DNA of 45,876 nt from Streptomyces sp. H27-H5 (GTDB lineage: Bacteria; Actinomycetota; Actinomycetes; Streptomycetales; Streptomycetaceae), in assembly GCF_026627505.1 (NCBI RefSeq), contig NZ_JAPNLK010000068.1:1-45876 (forward strand), read 5' to 3'. A model generated the notes under the pieces. That model was not told where the DNA came from, made no database searches, and saw only the letters and a list, made by a program, of their open reading frames with translations. Each line of letters opens with the position of its first letter. Positions within the stretch are counted from its first letter, which is position 1. The position numbers and the translations under genes were made by a program. Of the stretch, positions 32,650 through 39,959 are shown piece by piece.

Positions 32650-33069
32650 CTACTCTTCCGCGCTGCCGTCGATGCGGTGGAGGAGGTGGAGCAACGTGGT
32701 GCGGTCGGCCGGGGACAGGTCCGCGTAGCACGCGGCGAGCACCTCGTCGGCGATCCGGTGTCCCGTGCTCAGGACCTCTTCGCCGGAGGACGTGAGGTAG
32801 TGCTCGATACGGCGGCCGACACCAGGCCTTCGCTCGATCAGCCCCAGCGTGGTGAGCCGGCCGGCGAGGGTACCGAAGGCCTGCTCGCTCTGGAAGGTCG
32901 CCGAGGCCAGGGTGCGGGCCGATGCGCCGGGCGTCCGACTGATCGCGCGGAGGGCGTCCCACTGCGCCAGCGTCGTGCCGGCAGCGGCAAGGCGGCTGTC
33001 CAGTGCGCGGTGCTGCCTGTACTGGGCCTGCTTCACCGCTCTTCCAAGGAGCTGCAGTTCATCGGGCAT
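32650..33069 (-). CDS. MarR family transcriptional regulator
   Basis: 139 residues from ATG 33069. Winged helix: TTLAQWDALRAISRTPGASARTLA, then SEQAFGTLAGRLTTLGLIERRPGVGRRIEHYLT (split). TAGGCT read on the minus strand ends six bases before the ATG and there is no ribosome site, so the mRNA is probably leaderless. Divergent from the alpha/beta hydrolase across a 30-base palindrome. Confidence 0.86.
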   Translation of the reverse strand: MPDELQLLGRAVKQAQYRQHRALDSRLAAAGTTLAQWDALRAISRTPGASARTLASATFQSEQAFGTLAGRLTTLGLIERRPGVGRRIEHYLTSSGEEVLSTGHRIADEVLAACYADLSPADRTTLLHLLHRIDGSAEE

Positions 33070-33088
33070 GAGTCCAGCCTAATGCATG

Positions 33089-33124
33089 ACTAAGCTTGTT
33101 TAACTAAACAAGTTTAGTTATGGT
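33089..33124. promoter_or_regulatory. 30-bp palindromic MarR operator overlapping a leaderless hydrolase promoter
   Basis: 33089-33118 is a near-perfect palindrome (26 of 30 positions), made of overlapping sites CTTGTTTA-AC-TAAACAAG (33095-33112) and AACTAAAC-AA-GTTTAGTT (33102-33119). For the hydrolase, TTGTTT (33096-33101) and TATGGT (33119-33124) are 17 bases apart and the ATG begins seven bases after the -10, so its mRNA is leaderless. The palindrome spans -35 and spacer, which fits repression by steric block. Confidence 0.75.
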
Positions 33125-33130
33125 CTTGCC

Positions 33131-33958
33131 ATGCCCACAACCAAGAACGTCGCGCTGTACCCGGACCTGTCCCTCACCCTGACGGAAAGCGGGACCGGCA
33201 GGCCCTGCCTGATCCTGCACGGCGGCGGAGGCCCGGCCACGGTCGCCGGCCTCGCCTCCCACTTCGCACGGACCGCACTCGCCATCACACCGGTCCACCC
33301 GGGATGGGACGGCACCCCTCGCCCGGAATGGCTGACCGGCATCGACGACCTCGCCCTCGCCTACCTGCGGTACCTCCAGGACCGGGGGCTGCGCGATGTC
33401 CTGGTGGTCGGTTCGTCCATCGGCGGCTGGATCGCCGCGGAGATGGCCGTACGGGACGCCGGCGGAATCCTGACCGGACTCGTTCTCATCGACCCCGTCG
33501 GCGTACACGTCGAGGGCGAACCGATCAGGGACTTCTTCACCCTCGACGCCCGCGGTGTGGCCGAGTACGCCTGGCACGACCCGGCCCGCTTCCAACGCGA
33601 CCCCGAAACGCTCCCGGCCGACCAAGTCGCCCTCCAGCGCGAGAACATGACCACGCTTCGCGTCCTGGCAGGCGACCCCTACATGCACGACCCGAAGCTG
33701 CTGCGCAGGCTGGGGCGCGTCGAGGTTCCCGCTCTCCTGCTCTGGGGTGAGAGCGACCGCATCGCGACCCCCGCCTACGGCGCCGCCTACGCCCAGGCCT
33801 TCGCCGACGGCCGGCTGCACGTCCTTCCCGAGGCAGGCCACCTGCCGCAACTGGAACGCCCCGAAGCGACCTTCGCCGCGATCGACAGCCACCTGCGCGA
33901 CACCGCCGCCGACCCCTCCGGCCCTCGGCCCTCCGGGGAGCCGAGCCGCGGCAAGTGA
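33131..33958 (+). CDS. Alpha/beta hydrolase
   Basis: 275 residues from ATG 33131 (leaderless). Oxyanion motif LILHGGGGPATVAG near 27-40; nucleophile elbow G94-S-S96-I-G98-G-W; acid in LLWGESDR near 211; histidine in EAGHLPQ near 236. A complete catalytic triad is therefore present. No signal peptide. Substrate unknown; probably an esterase or C-C hydrolase. The divergent MarR gene and operator suggest induction by its substrate or a related phenolic/ester compound. Confidence 0.85.
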   Translation: MPTTKNVALYPDLSLTLTESGTGRPCLILHGGGGPATVAGLASHFARTALAITPVHPGWDGTPRPEWLTGIDDLALAYLRYLQDRGLRDVLVVGSSIGGWIAAEMAVRDAGGILTGLVLIDPVGVHVEGEPIRDFFTLDARGVAEYAWHDPARFQRDPETLPADQVALQRENMTTLRVLAGDPYMHDPKLLRRLGRVEVPALLLWGESDRIATPAYGAAYAQAFADGRLHVLPEAGHLPQLERPEATFAAIDSHLRDTAADPSGPRPSGEPSRGK

Positions 33959-34023
33959 CCTCGGGCGCGGCTCGGAGACAGCGGGAGTCACGACGTCCTG
34001 GCTGACGTGACATGTGCCCCAAT

Positions 34024-34548
34024 CTATCGGTCGGCGTCCATGTGAGCGGCGCGGAGCCATTCCGCCTCGAACTCGGCCCTGCTGATCTCCATGCCCGCGA
34101 GATCGGGGTCGAAGAGGTCCACGACGGGCGGGTTGAACGGCCAATCATCCGGACCGCTCTTGACGGCGGCCCCGTCGTCCCCGAGTTCCACCTGGCGAAG
34201 CCGGCGCCCGTCCGGTCCGACTTCCATCAGGTAGTCCGCGGCATCGACGCCATCCTCGCCGTCCCATCGGCGCCGCAGGTGAACGACGCTCCGGCCGGCC
34301 AGGGCGCCGAAGCCGGGGCCGTCGCGCTGAGCAGTGCGCTGAGCCTTCAAGGCGTCCAGGTCGCCGGGCATGGTCGGTGCGTCGATGTCGACCGCGTTCA
34401 GGTCCCATGTCTCGGCGCGATCGACCGTGTCCGCGTGGTCGACGACCTCCACCTCGGCGAACGCCGCGACGATTTCCCGGGCCGACCTCGCGTGGACCCA
34501 CCACCACGATGCGCCCATGCCATGGTCGTGCAGGACGAGGAAGCGCAT
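34024..34548 (-). CDS. Hypothetical protein
   Basis: 174 residues from ATG 34548. GTG 34575, nine codons earlier, is an alternative: TAAGCT lies upstream of it as a possible -10 and neither start has a ribosome site, so a leaderless GTG start is possible. The product begins MRFLVLHDHGMGASWWWVHA, then has acidic and aspartate-rich stretches (LNAVDIDAPTMPGDLDALKAQ, PDDWPFNPPVVDLFDPDL). No motif, signal peptide or membrane helix is recognised. Similar proteins occur in actinobacteria without assigned function. Confidence 0.6.
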   Translation of the reverse strand: MRFLVLHDHGMGASWWWVHARSAREIVAAFAEVEVVDHADTVDRAETWDLNAVDIDAPTMPGDLDALKAQRTAQRDGPGFGALAGRSVVHLRRRWDGEDGVDAADYLMEVGPDGRRLRQVELGDDGAAVKSGPDDWPFNPPVVDLFDPDLAGMEISRAEFEAEWLRAAHMDADR

Positions 34549-34754
34549 CTTGCGAGTCGTGTCAGTGTCGGTCACATGGGCCGAGCTTACGGTCCGCCCT
34601 CCCATCGGCGGGCGGTTGGTGGGGGCTTCGGGGGCTCCGGACCGCAGCTTTGCGACGGACGGTGACCACCAGTGCCTCACGTGGCCGTCGCGCACGCGGG
34701 AACCGTGCCGCGCCCCGGTCGGGCGAGGGATTCGGTCGTGTGGGGACGGCGGGG

Positions 34755-35144
34755 TCAGGCGCGGTCGATGTGCACGCTGGTGGACTTCACCCGGGCCGTG
34801 ACCTGCACGCCCGCCTCCAGACCGAGTTCCTCGACCGCCTCACGGGTCAGCAGGGACACCACCCGGTGCGGGCCGGCCTGGATCTCCACCTGCGCGGCGA
34901 CATCGCCGAGTTTGATACCGGTCACGATGCCCGGGAACGCGTTGCGGGCCGAGGTGGAGGAGGCGTCGTCGGCGGCGCTCTCCTGGGCGACCTCCACACA
35001 GAACGCGGCGAGGTCGGGGCCGTCGACGATGCGGCGGTTGCCGTCGCGGTGGGTGGGGAACCGCTCCGCGTCGGCCCATCGCCGGACCGTGTCGACGCTC
35101 ACGCCCAGCAGCTCGGACGCCTGACCCATGGTGTAGGACTCCAT
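34755..35144 (-). CDS. HTH-TOBE protein, molybdate/molybdopterin-binding type
   Basis: 129 residues from ATG 35144. Residues 5-45 are a MerR/excisionase-type winged helix (MGQASELLGVSVDTVRRWAD, then R-R-I-V). Residues 66-127 are a TOBE (Mop) domain with the characteristic SARNAFPGIVTGIKLGDV and a late KSTSVHI; these domains oligomerise and bind molybdate, tungstate or molybdopterin. The fusion is a known actinobacterial type. Likely a molybdate-responsive regulator or storage protein. No mod transporter or Mo-enzyme gene is in the window. Confidence 0.82.
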   Translation of the reverse strand: MESYTMGQASELLGVSVDTVRRWADAERFPTHRDGNRRIVDGPDLAAFCVEVAQESAADDASSTSARNAFPGIVTGIKLGDVAAQVEIQAGPHRVVSLLTREAVEELGLEAGVQVTARVKSTSVHIDRA

Positions 35145-35287
35145 GCGGCACAGCCTAGGGGTCGGCCGCGGCCGGCCAGTGATCGGCTGCCGTGCGACTG
35201 CCGTACAGGGGGAAGGGCCACGGCGCGCCACGGCACGCTCCGAGCGGTGGTCGAAGCGCTCCCGACACCCGGCCCGGTTCCACCCGG

Positions 35288-35830
35288 TCAGGCGGAGACC
35301 AAGAGCGAGGTGACCGTGTTGATCGTCAACGACGACGTGGGTGCGCCCGGCGCGGCGGCCAGGCGCAGGGTCGGGAAGCGGGTGAAGAGGGCCGACAGGG
35401 CCGTGCGGAGCTGGAGTCGGGCCAGGGGCGCGCCCAGGCAGAAGTGCGGGCCGCGACCGAACGCCAGGTGGGGGCCGCCCCCTTTCGTGAGCCGGAAGCC
35501 GCCGCCGCCGTCGCGGCAGGTGTCGCGGTTCGCCGCCGAGTAGCACAGCAGCAGCGCGTCACCCGCGCGGATCCGTTGCCCGCCCAGCGTCACGTCCTCG
35601 CGGGGGAAGGTGAAGGGCAGGGCGAAGACGCTCGCGTCGTGGCGCAGTGACTCCTCGACCACCTCGTCCCAGGCCACGGCGCCGTCGAGGACGCGGGCCA
35701 GCTCGCGCGGATGCTCCAGCAGGGCGCGTACCGCGTTGACGAGCGCGGCCACCGTCGTGTCGAAGCCGGCGGCGAGGAACAGCCAGAGGGTGTCCCGGGC
35801 CTCTTGCGGACTCAGCCCGCCATCGGAGTC
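35288..35830 (-). pseudogene. Cytochrome P450, C-terminal half only
   Basis: About 180 residues are retained: I-helix AAGFDTTVAAL, K-helix EESLRHD (ExxR), PFTFPREDVTLGGQRI, and the haem loop FGRGPHFCLGAPLAR with the cysteine ligand, ending at TGA 35288. A P450 needs about 400 residues; the A-H helices and start are missing. Upstream of about 35830 the frame leaves the family. Neither a ferredoxin nor a reductase gene is adjacent. Non-functional as a monooxygenase. Confidence 0.82.
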
Positions 35831-35834
35831 GGCC

Positions 35835-35969
35835 GACCTTGACCAGGGCACGCCCGTCGAGGCGGCCTGCCGGATCATCGTCCTCGAAGACCAGCTGGAG
35901 GAAGCCCAGCGGATCAACGAGGCATACCGGCGCGCCACCGAATCGACCGACCCGCGGGCCGGCTCCTGA
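35835..35969 (+). pseudogene. C-terminal remnant of an unidentified gene, joined head to head to the P450 remnant
   Basis: The plus-strand frame reads DLDQGTPVEAACRIIVLEDQ then LEEAQRINEAYRRATESTDP and stops at 35967-35969. Codon third positions are GC-rich and the helical, acidic composition is protein-like. There is no start codon or ribosome site, and upstream sequence is P450 antisense. It looks like the end of a gene whose 5' part was lost at the same junction as the P450. I could not name the family. Confidence 0.5.
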
Positions 35970-36035
35970 GGCGGGTGGGCCCGCCGACACCGGCGGGCCG
36001 CCGCGCCCGACCCGCCTCCGTGACGGCAGACGGTT

Positions 36036-36056
36036 TCTCCATGCCATTCATGGAGA
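36036..36056. terminator. Small hairpin between the P450-junction remnant and the cold-shock gene
   Basis: TCTCCATG (36036-36043) and CATGGAGA (36049-36056) form a perfect eight-base-pair stem with a five-base loop, 67 bases past the remnant's stop. Possible terminator of that lost gene. Confidence 0.45.
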
Positions 36057-36151
36057 GTGCGGCAATACCTGTGACGGCGGCATGAGGGTTTACCGTCCCC
36101 CGCGGGGAAGGTATGTGCGGTAACGGGCCGAATGCAATTATTGAACGCACC

Positions 36152-36244
36152 CACGCCGCTACGGCGTGCTACTGTCGATCTCAGCTGCAGTCGTGGTTCC
36201 CAAAACTTCAAGCGGTTCCACCGGCTTTTTCGCCGCTGGAAACC
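36152..36244 (+). promoter_or_regulatory. Structured 5' leader of the cold-shock gene
   Basis: CACGCCG (36152-36158) pairs with CGGCGTG (36162-36168) around a three-base loop, and TACTGT at 36170-36175 could be a -10. Further down, 36214-36225 pairs with 36232-36244 (GGTT, CCA and CGGC against GCCG, TGG and AACC) with one C-C mismatch, one bulged A and a TTTTTC loop. An A/T-rich patch (AATGCAATTATTGAAC, 36131-36146) precedes both. A long structured leader is usual for cspA-type genes, where it senses temperature; here that is inference. Confidence 0.45.
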
Positions 36245-36343
36245 CTTGCTTATCTCCGGTCATTTCCCGGCAGGGCATCATCGCGGCGACCCGGCTATCC
36301 GCACATCGCGGATCCTGGCGTACTGCCCCAAGGGAGACTCGAC

Positions 36344-36547
36344 ATGGCGTCCGGCACTGTGAAGTGGTTCAACGCGGCAAGAGGGTTCGGGTTCATCGGG
36401 CAGGATGCCGGCGGAGCCGACCTGTACGCCCACTTCGCGAACATCACGACCCCGGGCATCAACGAGCTGCTCGAAGGCCAGAAGGTCACCTACGACATCG
36501 CGCAGGGTCCCAAGGGACCGCTGGCGGAGAACATCATTCCCGCCTGA
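36344..36547 (+). CDS. CspA-family cold-shock protein
   Basis: 67 residues from ATG 36344 (AAGGGAGA upstream). One cold-shock OB-fold domain: GTVKWFNAARGFGFIGQD (RNP1-type KGFGFI variant with R), then DLYAHFANI (RNP2-type VFVHF variant) and a normal end (QKVTYDIAQGPKGPLAENI). It binds single-stranded RNA/DNA. The substitutions LYAHF for VFVHF are typical of this Streptomyces subgroup that precedes DEAD-box helicases. First gene of the cold-adaptation set. Confidence 0.92.
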   Translation: MASGTVKWFNAARGFGFIGQDAGGADLYAHFANITTPGINELLEGQKVTYDIAQGPKGPLAENIIPA

Positions 36548-36945
36548 TGCCGACACGTACTTCGTAGCTGGGACCCGCATCCCTCGGGGTGCCGGACCCA
36601 GCTGCGGACATCTCCCGCAGTGTTCCCGCTGCGCAACGATATCCATCCGTGGGCTCCTTCCGGGCAAACGGACTTCTTGGCGGCAGCCGGCCGCATCGAG
36701 CCACCCGCTCCGGTCGAGGTGCTCGATCCCGAGCCGCGGCCCCGGTCTTTCGCCCCCTCGGGGCTTCGCCCGGCATCGCCCCTTCGAGTGCCCGTGCCCG
36801 CAGCTGCTTCCGTATTTCTTTCGGCATCTTTTTCCGTATGGATTCAGACGCTTTCGCATTTCATCCGGCCCGTTCTCGCGTTTTCCCGTGCTGCTCTTCC
36901 GCCGCGTGAATTCCTTGATACGCGCCATGTCAAGGAAGGTTCTCC
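36548..36945 (+). other. 398-base leader between the cold-shock and helicase genes
   Basis: No gene is supported here. It contains GC hairpins near 36575-36600 and around CCCCTCGGGG (36755-36765), and from 36800 on a pyrimidine-rich stretch with repeated CTTTC/TTCCGTAT motifs (TTCCGTATTTC, TTTTTCCGTATGG). It ends in AAGGAAGG before the helicase ATG. A long, partly unstructured 5' leader fits autoregulation by the helicase or cold-shock protein, by analogy with other DEAD-box genes; unproven here. Confidence 0.45.
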
Positions 36946-38469
36946 ATGAACCCCACACGCACGAACGACCGCTCCTCCCGCACACGCGGCCGTACCGGCA
37001 GCACCTCCTACAGCGCGGCCGCCGGATCGGGTCGCGGCAGCCGCTTCGGTTCGTCCTCCCCGAGCCGTTCGTCCTCCCCGAGCCGCTCGGGTGGATACGG
37101 CCGTCGGCCCGCCGCGCTCCAGGGCGAGTTCGCCCCGCCCAAGACGATCACCCCGGCGCTTCCCGCCGTCGAGGCGTTCGCCGACCTCGACATGCCCGGG
37201 GAACTGCTGGCCGCGCTCACCACGCAGGGCCTGAGCGTTCCCTTCCCGATCCAGGGCGCGACCCTCCCCAACACGCTCGCAGGCCGCGACGTGCTCGGCC
37301 GCGGGCGCACCGGCTCCGGCAAGACCCTGGCCTTCGGCCTGGCCCTGCTGGCCCGCACCGCCGGACAGCGCGCCGAACCGCACCAGCCGCTGGCCCTGAT
37401 CCTGGTCCCCACCCGCGAGCTCGCCCAGCAGGTCACCGACGCCCTCACGCCCTACGCCCGCTCGGTGAAGTTGCGCCTGACCACGGTCGTCGGCGGCATG
37501 TCGATCGGCCGCCAGGCCGCTGCCCTGCGCAACGGCGTCGAGGTGGTCGTCGCCACGCCGGGACGCCTCAAGGACCTCATCGACCGTGGCGACTGCCGGC
37601 TGAACCAGGTCGCGATCACGGTCCTCGACGAGGCCGACCAGATGGCCGACATGGGCTTCATGCCCCAGGTCACCGCCCTCCTGGACCAGGTACGCCCCGA
37701 AGGCCAGCGGATGCTCTTCTCCGCCACCCTCGACCGCAACGTCGACCTCCTGGTGCGCCGCTACCTCACCGACCCGGTCGTGCACTCCGTGGACCCGTCC
37801 GCGGGCGCGGTCACCACGATGGAGCACCACGTCCTGCACGTACACGGCGCGGACAAGCAGCGGACGGCGACGGAGATCGCGGCACGCGAAGGCCGAGTGA
37901 TCATGTTCCTCGACACCAAGCACGCCGTGGACCGCCTCACCCTGGACCTCCTCAACAGCGGAGTCCGCGCCGCGGCCCTCCACGGCGGGAAGTCGCAGCC
38001 GCAACGCACCCGGACCCTGGCCCAGTTCAAGACCGGACACGTCACCGTCCTCGTCGCCACGAACGTCGCCGCCCGCGGCATCCACGTCGACAACCTCGAC
38101 CTCGTGGTGAACGTGGACCCGCCGACCGACCACAAGGACTACCTCCACCGCGGCGGCCGCACCGCCCGCGCGGGCGAGTCCGGCAGCGTCGTCACCCTGG
38201 TCACCCCCAACCAGCGCCGCGAGATGACCCGGCTCATGGCGGCCGCCGGCATCGTCCCCCAGACCACCCAGGTCCGCTCGGGCGAGGCCGAACTGCACCG
38301 GATCACCGGCGCCCAGGCTCCCTCCGGCATCCCCGTGACGATCTCCGCTCCCGTGGTCGAGCGCTCCAAGAGCACCGCCGCCGCCCGCCGCAGGCGCCGG
38401 CCCACCACGCCCGCGGCAGCCCGCCGCGCGAACGTGCGGCAGCCCTCCTCCTTCGATGCGGCGGCCTAG
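36946..38469 (+). CDS. DEAD-box RNA helicase, cold-associated
   Basis: 507 residues from ATG 36946 (AAGGAAGG upstream). Residues 1-60 are a basic Ser/Arg/Gly-rich tail containing the tandem SSPSRSSSPSRS. The core has all motifs: Q-motif region FPIQ (100-103), Walker A GRGRTGSGKT (118-127), PTRELAQQV, TPGRLKD, DEAD (about 229-232), SAT, then in domain 2 ARGIHVDN and HRGGRTARAG. The C-terminus is again basic and Arg/Ala-rich. It should unwind RNA duplexes at low temperature or in ribosome assembly. The cold-shock gene lies upstream; two small genes follow closely. Confidence 0.93.
   Translation: MNPTRTNDRSSRTRGRTGSTSYSAAAGSGRGSRFGSSSPSRSSSPSRSGGYGRRPAALQGEFAPPKTITPALPAVEAFADLDMPGELLAALTTQGLSVPFPIQGATLPNTLAGRDVLGRGRTGSGKTLAFGLALLARTAGQRAEPHQPLALILVPTRELAQQVTDALTPYARSVKLRLTTVVGGMSIGRQAAALRNGVEVVVATPGRLKDLIDRGDCRLNQVAITVLDEADQMADMGFMPQVTALLDQVRPEGQRMLFSATLDRNVDLLVRRYLTDPVVHSVDPSAGAVTTMEHHVLHVHGADKQRTATEIAAREGRVIMFLDTKHAVDRLTLDLLNSGVRAAALHGGKSQPQRTRTLAQFKTGHVTVLVATNVAARGIHVDNLDLVVNVDPPTDHKDYLHRGGRTARAGESGSVVTLVTPNQRREMTRLMAAAGIVPQTTQVRSGEAELHRITGAQAPSGIPVTISAPVVERSKSTAAARRRRRPTTPAAARRANVRQPSSFDAAA
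37049..37084 (+). repeat. Tandem 18-bp repeat in the helicase N-terminal tail
   Basis: GTTCGTCCTCCCCGAGCC occurs twice back to back, encoding FGSSSPSRSSSPSRS. In-frame copy-number change here would vary the basic tail length without breaking the gene. Confidence 0.8.
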
Positions 38470-38514
38470 AACATCCCGATGAGGAAACTGACCCATCTCT
38501 GCAGGAGGTACCTT

Positions 38515-38922
38515 TTGACGCTCGTCCAGATGCAGCCCCACCTGCCGAAGACCACCCCCGCGCACCCGACGGTCGCCGAGACCACCGACGCGGCCGCACT
38601 CCAGGTCGGCGACGACATGACCGTCGAGGTGGCCCTGTACGTCATGGCCAGTGCCCGCGCGAGTCACCTCCTCGTCCACGACGAGGACGGCCACCGCACC
38701 GGCATGGTCACTCGAACCCGGCTCACGGCCTTCCGCGACAGCCCGGCCTACACGGACCTGGTGCGACTGCGCGACATCCCCGGTGACCGCGGTCCGCTCA
38801 CGTCGCAGCCCGTGGCCGCGCGGCCCGAGCCCGAGTACGCGCCGCGGCGCCACCGGCTCGACGTCCTGCCCGTGGCCGGCGAACAAGGCAACGCTCCGGG
38901 CGTTCTCGCCCTCGCAGGCTGA
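38515..38922 (+). CDS. CBS-domain-like protein of the cold-shock operon
   Basis: 135 residues from TTG 38515, chosen for AGGAGG at 38503-38508. Residues about 33-85 resemble one CBS motif (MTVEVALYVMASARASHLLVHD, GMVTRTRLTAFRDSPAYTDL, both trimmed), the rest is a Pro/Arg-rich tail ending in a hydrophobic stretch. It follows the helicase by 45 bases and is almost certainly cotranscribed. A ligand such as an adenine nucleotide is possible for CBS motifs, but a single motif alone would need to dimerise. Confidence 0.75.
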   Translation: MTLVQMQPHLPKTTPAHPTVAETTDAAALQVGDDMTVEVALYVMASARASHLLVHDEDGHRTGMVTRTRLTAFRDSPAYTDLVRLRDIPGDRGPLTSQPVAARPEPEYAPRRHRLDVLPVAGEQGNAPGVLALAG

Positions 38923-38974
38923 TCCGCCTCACGTTCGGCACCACCGCCCGTCCACTTCTCCCCTGTGAGGCATC

Positions 38975-39286
38975 ATGCGCTGCGTCATCGCCCGTTTCCC
39001 GTTCGACCTCACCAAGAGCGGCGTCCTGGAAACGATGAAGGGCGTCAAGCCCGAAGAGGTCACCGGCGACTCCGTGATCATCGGCCGCCGTACCTACCCC
39101 GTCAAGCAGGTCGGTCAGGTCATCACCCGCCAGGACCGTCGTGACTTCAGCGCCGGCGAGGTCCTCCGCGCCATGACGCAGCTCGGCTTCACCTGCCGCG
39201 GTCTTCCCCGGGCCGCCACGCCCGTACGCGCCCTCAGCCCGATCCAGCAGGCCTCCGCGATGCTCGGCACCCCCGTGGCCGTCTGA
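38975..39286 (+). CDS. SCO5918-family small protein
   Basis: 103 residues from ATG 38975. It begins MRCVIARFPFDLTKSGVLE and has a beta-rich first half (VIIGRRTYPVKQVGQVIT) and a helical second half (RDFSAGEVLRAMTQLGFTCRGL). This family is found in Streptomyces next to DEAD-box helicase and cold-shock genes, which is the arrangement here. Function unknown; a role with RNA or ribosomes is inferred from company only. A strong terminator follows 16 bases after the stop. Confidence 0.82.
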   Translation: MRCVIARFPFDLTKSGVLETMKGVKPEEVTGDSVIIGRRTYPVKQVGQVITRQDRRDFSAGEVLRAMTQLGFTCRGLPRAATPVRALSPIQQASAMLGTPVAV

Positions 39287-39301
39287 CCCACAGGCACAGG
39301 A

Positions 39302-39332
39302 AGCGGCCGGGACCGACGAGGTCCCGGCCGCT
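39302..39332 (+). terminator. Strong hairpin terminator of the cold-shock operon
   Basis: AGCGGCCGGGACC (39302-39314) and GGTCCCGGCCGCT (39320-39332) form a perfect 13-base-pair stem with a five-base loop (GACGA), 15 bases past the stop of the SCO5918-family gene. It marks the 3' end of the helicase operon. Confidence 0.88.
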
Positions 39333-39432
39333 GCGCGTGGGCCGCGATCCCACCTGCATACCGCCCCGGCATCCCCCTGCTCCTGTGACCAGGCGCAGCA
39401 GGGCGGCCGGGCACGGCCTCAGGCGCCTTGCG

Positions 39433-39900
39433 TCAGTCGGTCCCTTCGACGTACGACGCGAGGTTGGCCAGCGACGAGGCGATTCCGGCCTGGTGGTCCG
39501 CCGGGTCGATGCCGGCCGGCACATCCGTGGCGATGACGGTCACCTCCGTCCCGGCACCGGCCGGGGCCAGGTCCCAGGTCATCGTCATGGTGCCGGCGTA
39601 CGACGGATCGTCGGCCTCGAACACCGCCCGCTGTACGACGCGCACCGCCGGCAGCAGTTCGGCGAACCCGATGTCGACGACATCCGTTCCGGCCGACGTC
39701 TTGCCGGGGCTGTCGCCGGCATCGAGGTACGTCAGGACCATCCGGAACCCGCCACCGGGCTGCGGATCCCACCGTTCGACGTGCCCGCGCATGCCGTCCG
39801 GCGGCAGCCAGGCCTCCAGTGACTTCGGGTCGAGCAGGGCGCGGTAGACGGTCTCCGGCGGTGCCGCGATCACCCGGGCGGCGCGGTCGATCCTGCTCAT
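39433..39900 (-). CDS. SRPBCC / AHSA1-type polyketide-cyclase-fold protein
   Basis: 155 residues from ATG 39900. The helix-grip fold is recognisable: RVIAAPPETVYRALLDPKSLEAWLPPDGM (split), HVERWDPQPGGGFRMVLTY, RAVFEADDPSYAGTMTMTWDLAPAGAGT (split), and a C-terminal amphipathic helix GIASSLANLASYVEG. This is the AHSA1-like group (Hsp90-activator homology domain), small-ligand binding with unknown ligand. It is probably monocistronic, convergent with the cold-shock operon. Confidence 0.87.
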   Translation of the reverse strand: MSRIDRAARVIAAPPETVYRALLDPKSLEAWLPPDGMRGHVERWDPQPGGGFRMVLTYLDAGDSPGKTSAGTDVVDIGFAELLPAVRVVQRAVFEADDPSYAGTMTMTWDLAPAGAGTEVTVIATDVPAGIDPADHQAGIASSLANLASYVEGTD

Positions 39901-39959
39901 GACCCGATCCTAGGCCGTGTCGCGCCGGCCGGGGCGGGCCCGGGCCACGACGGCGGTGG

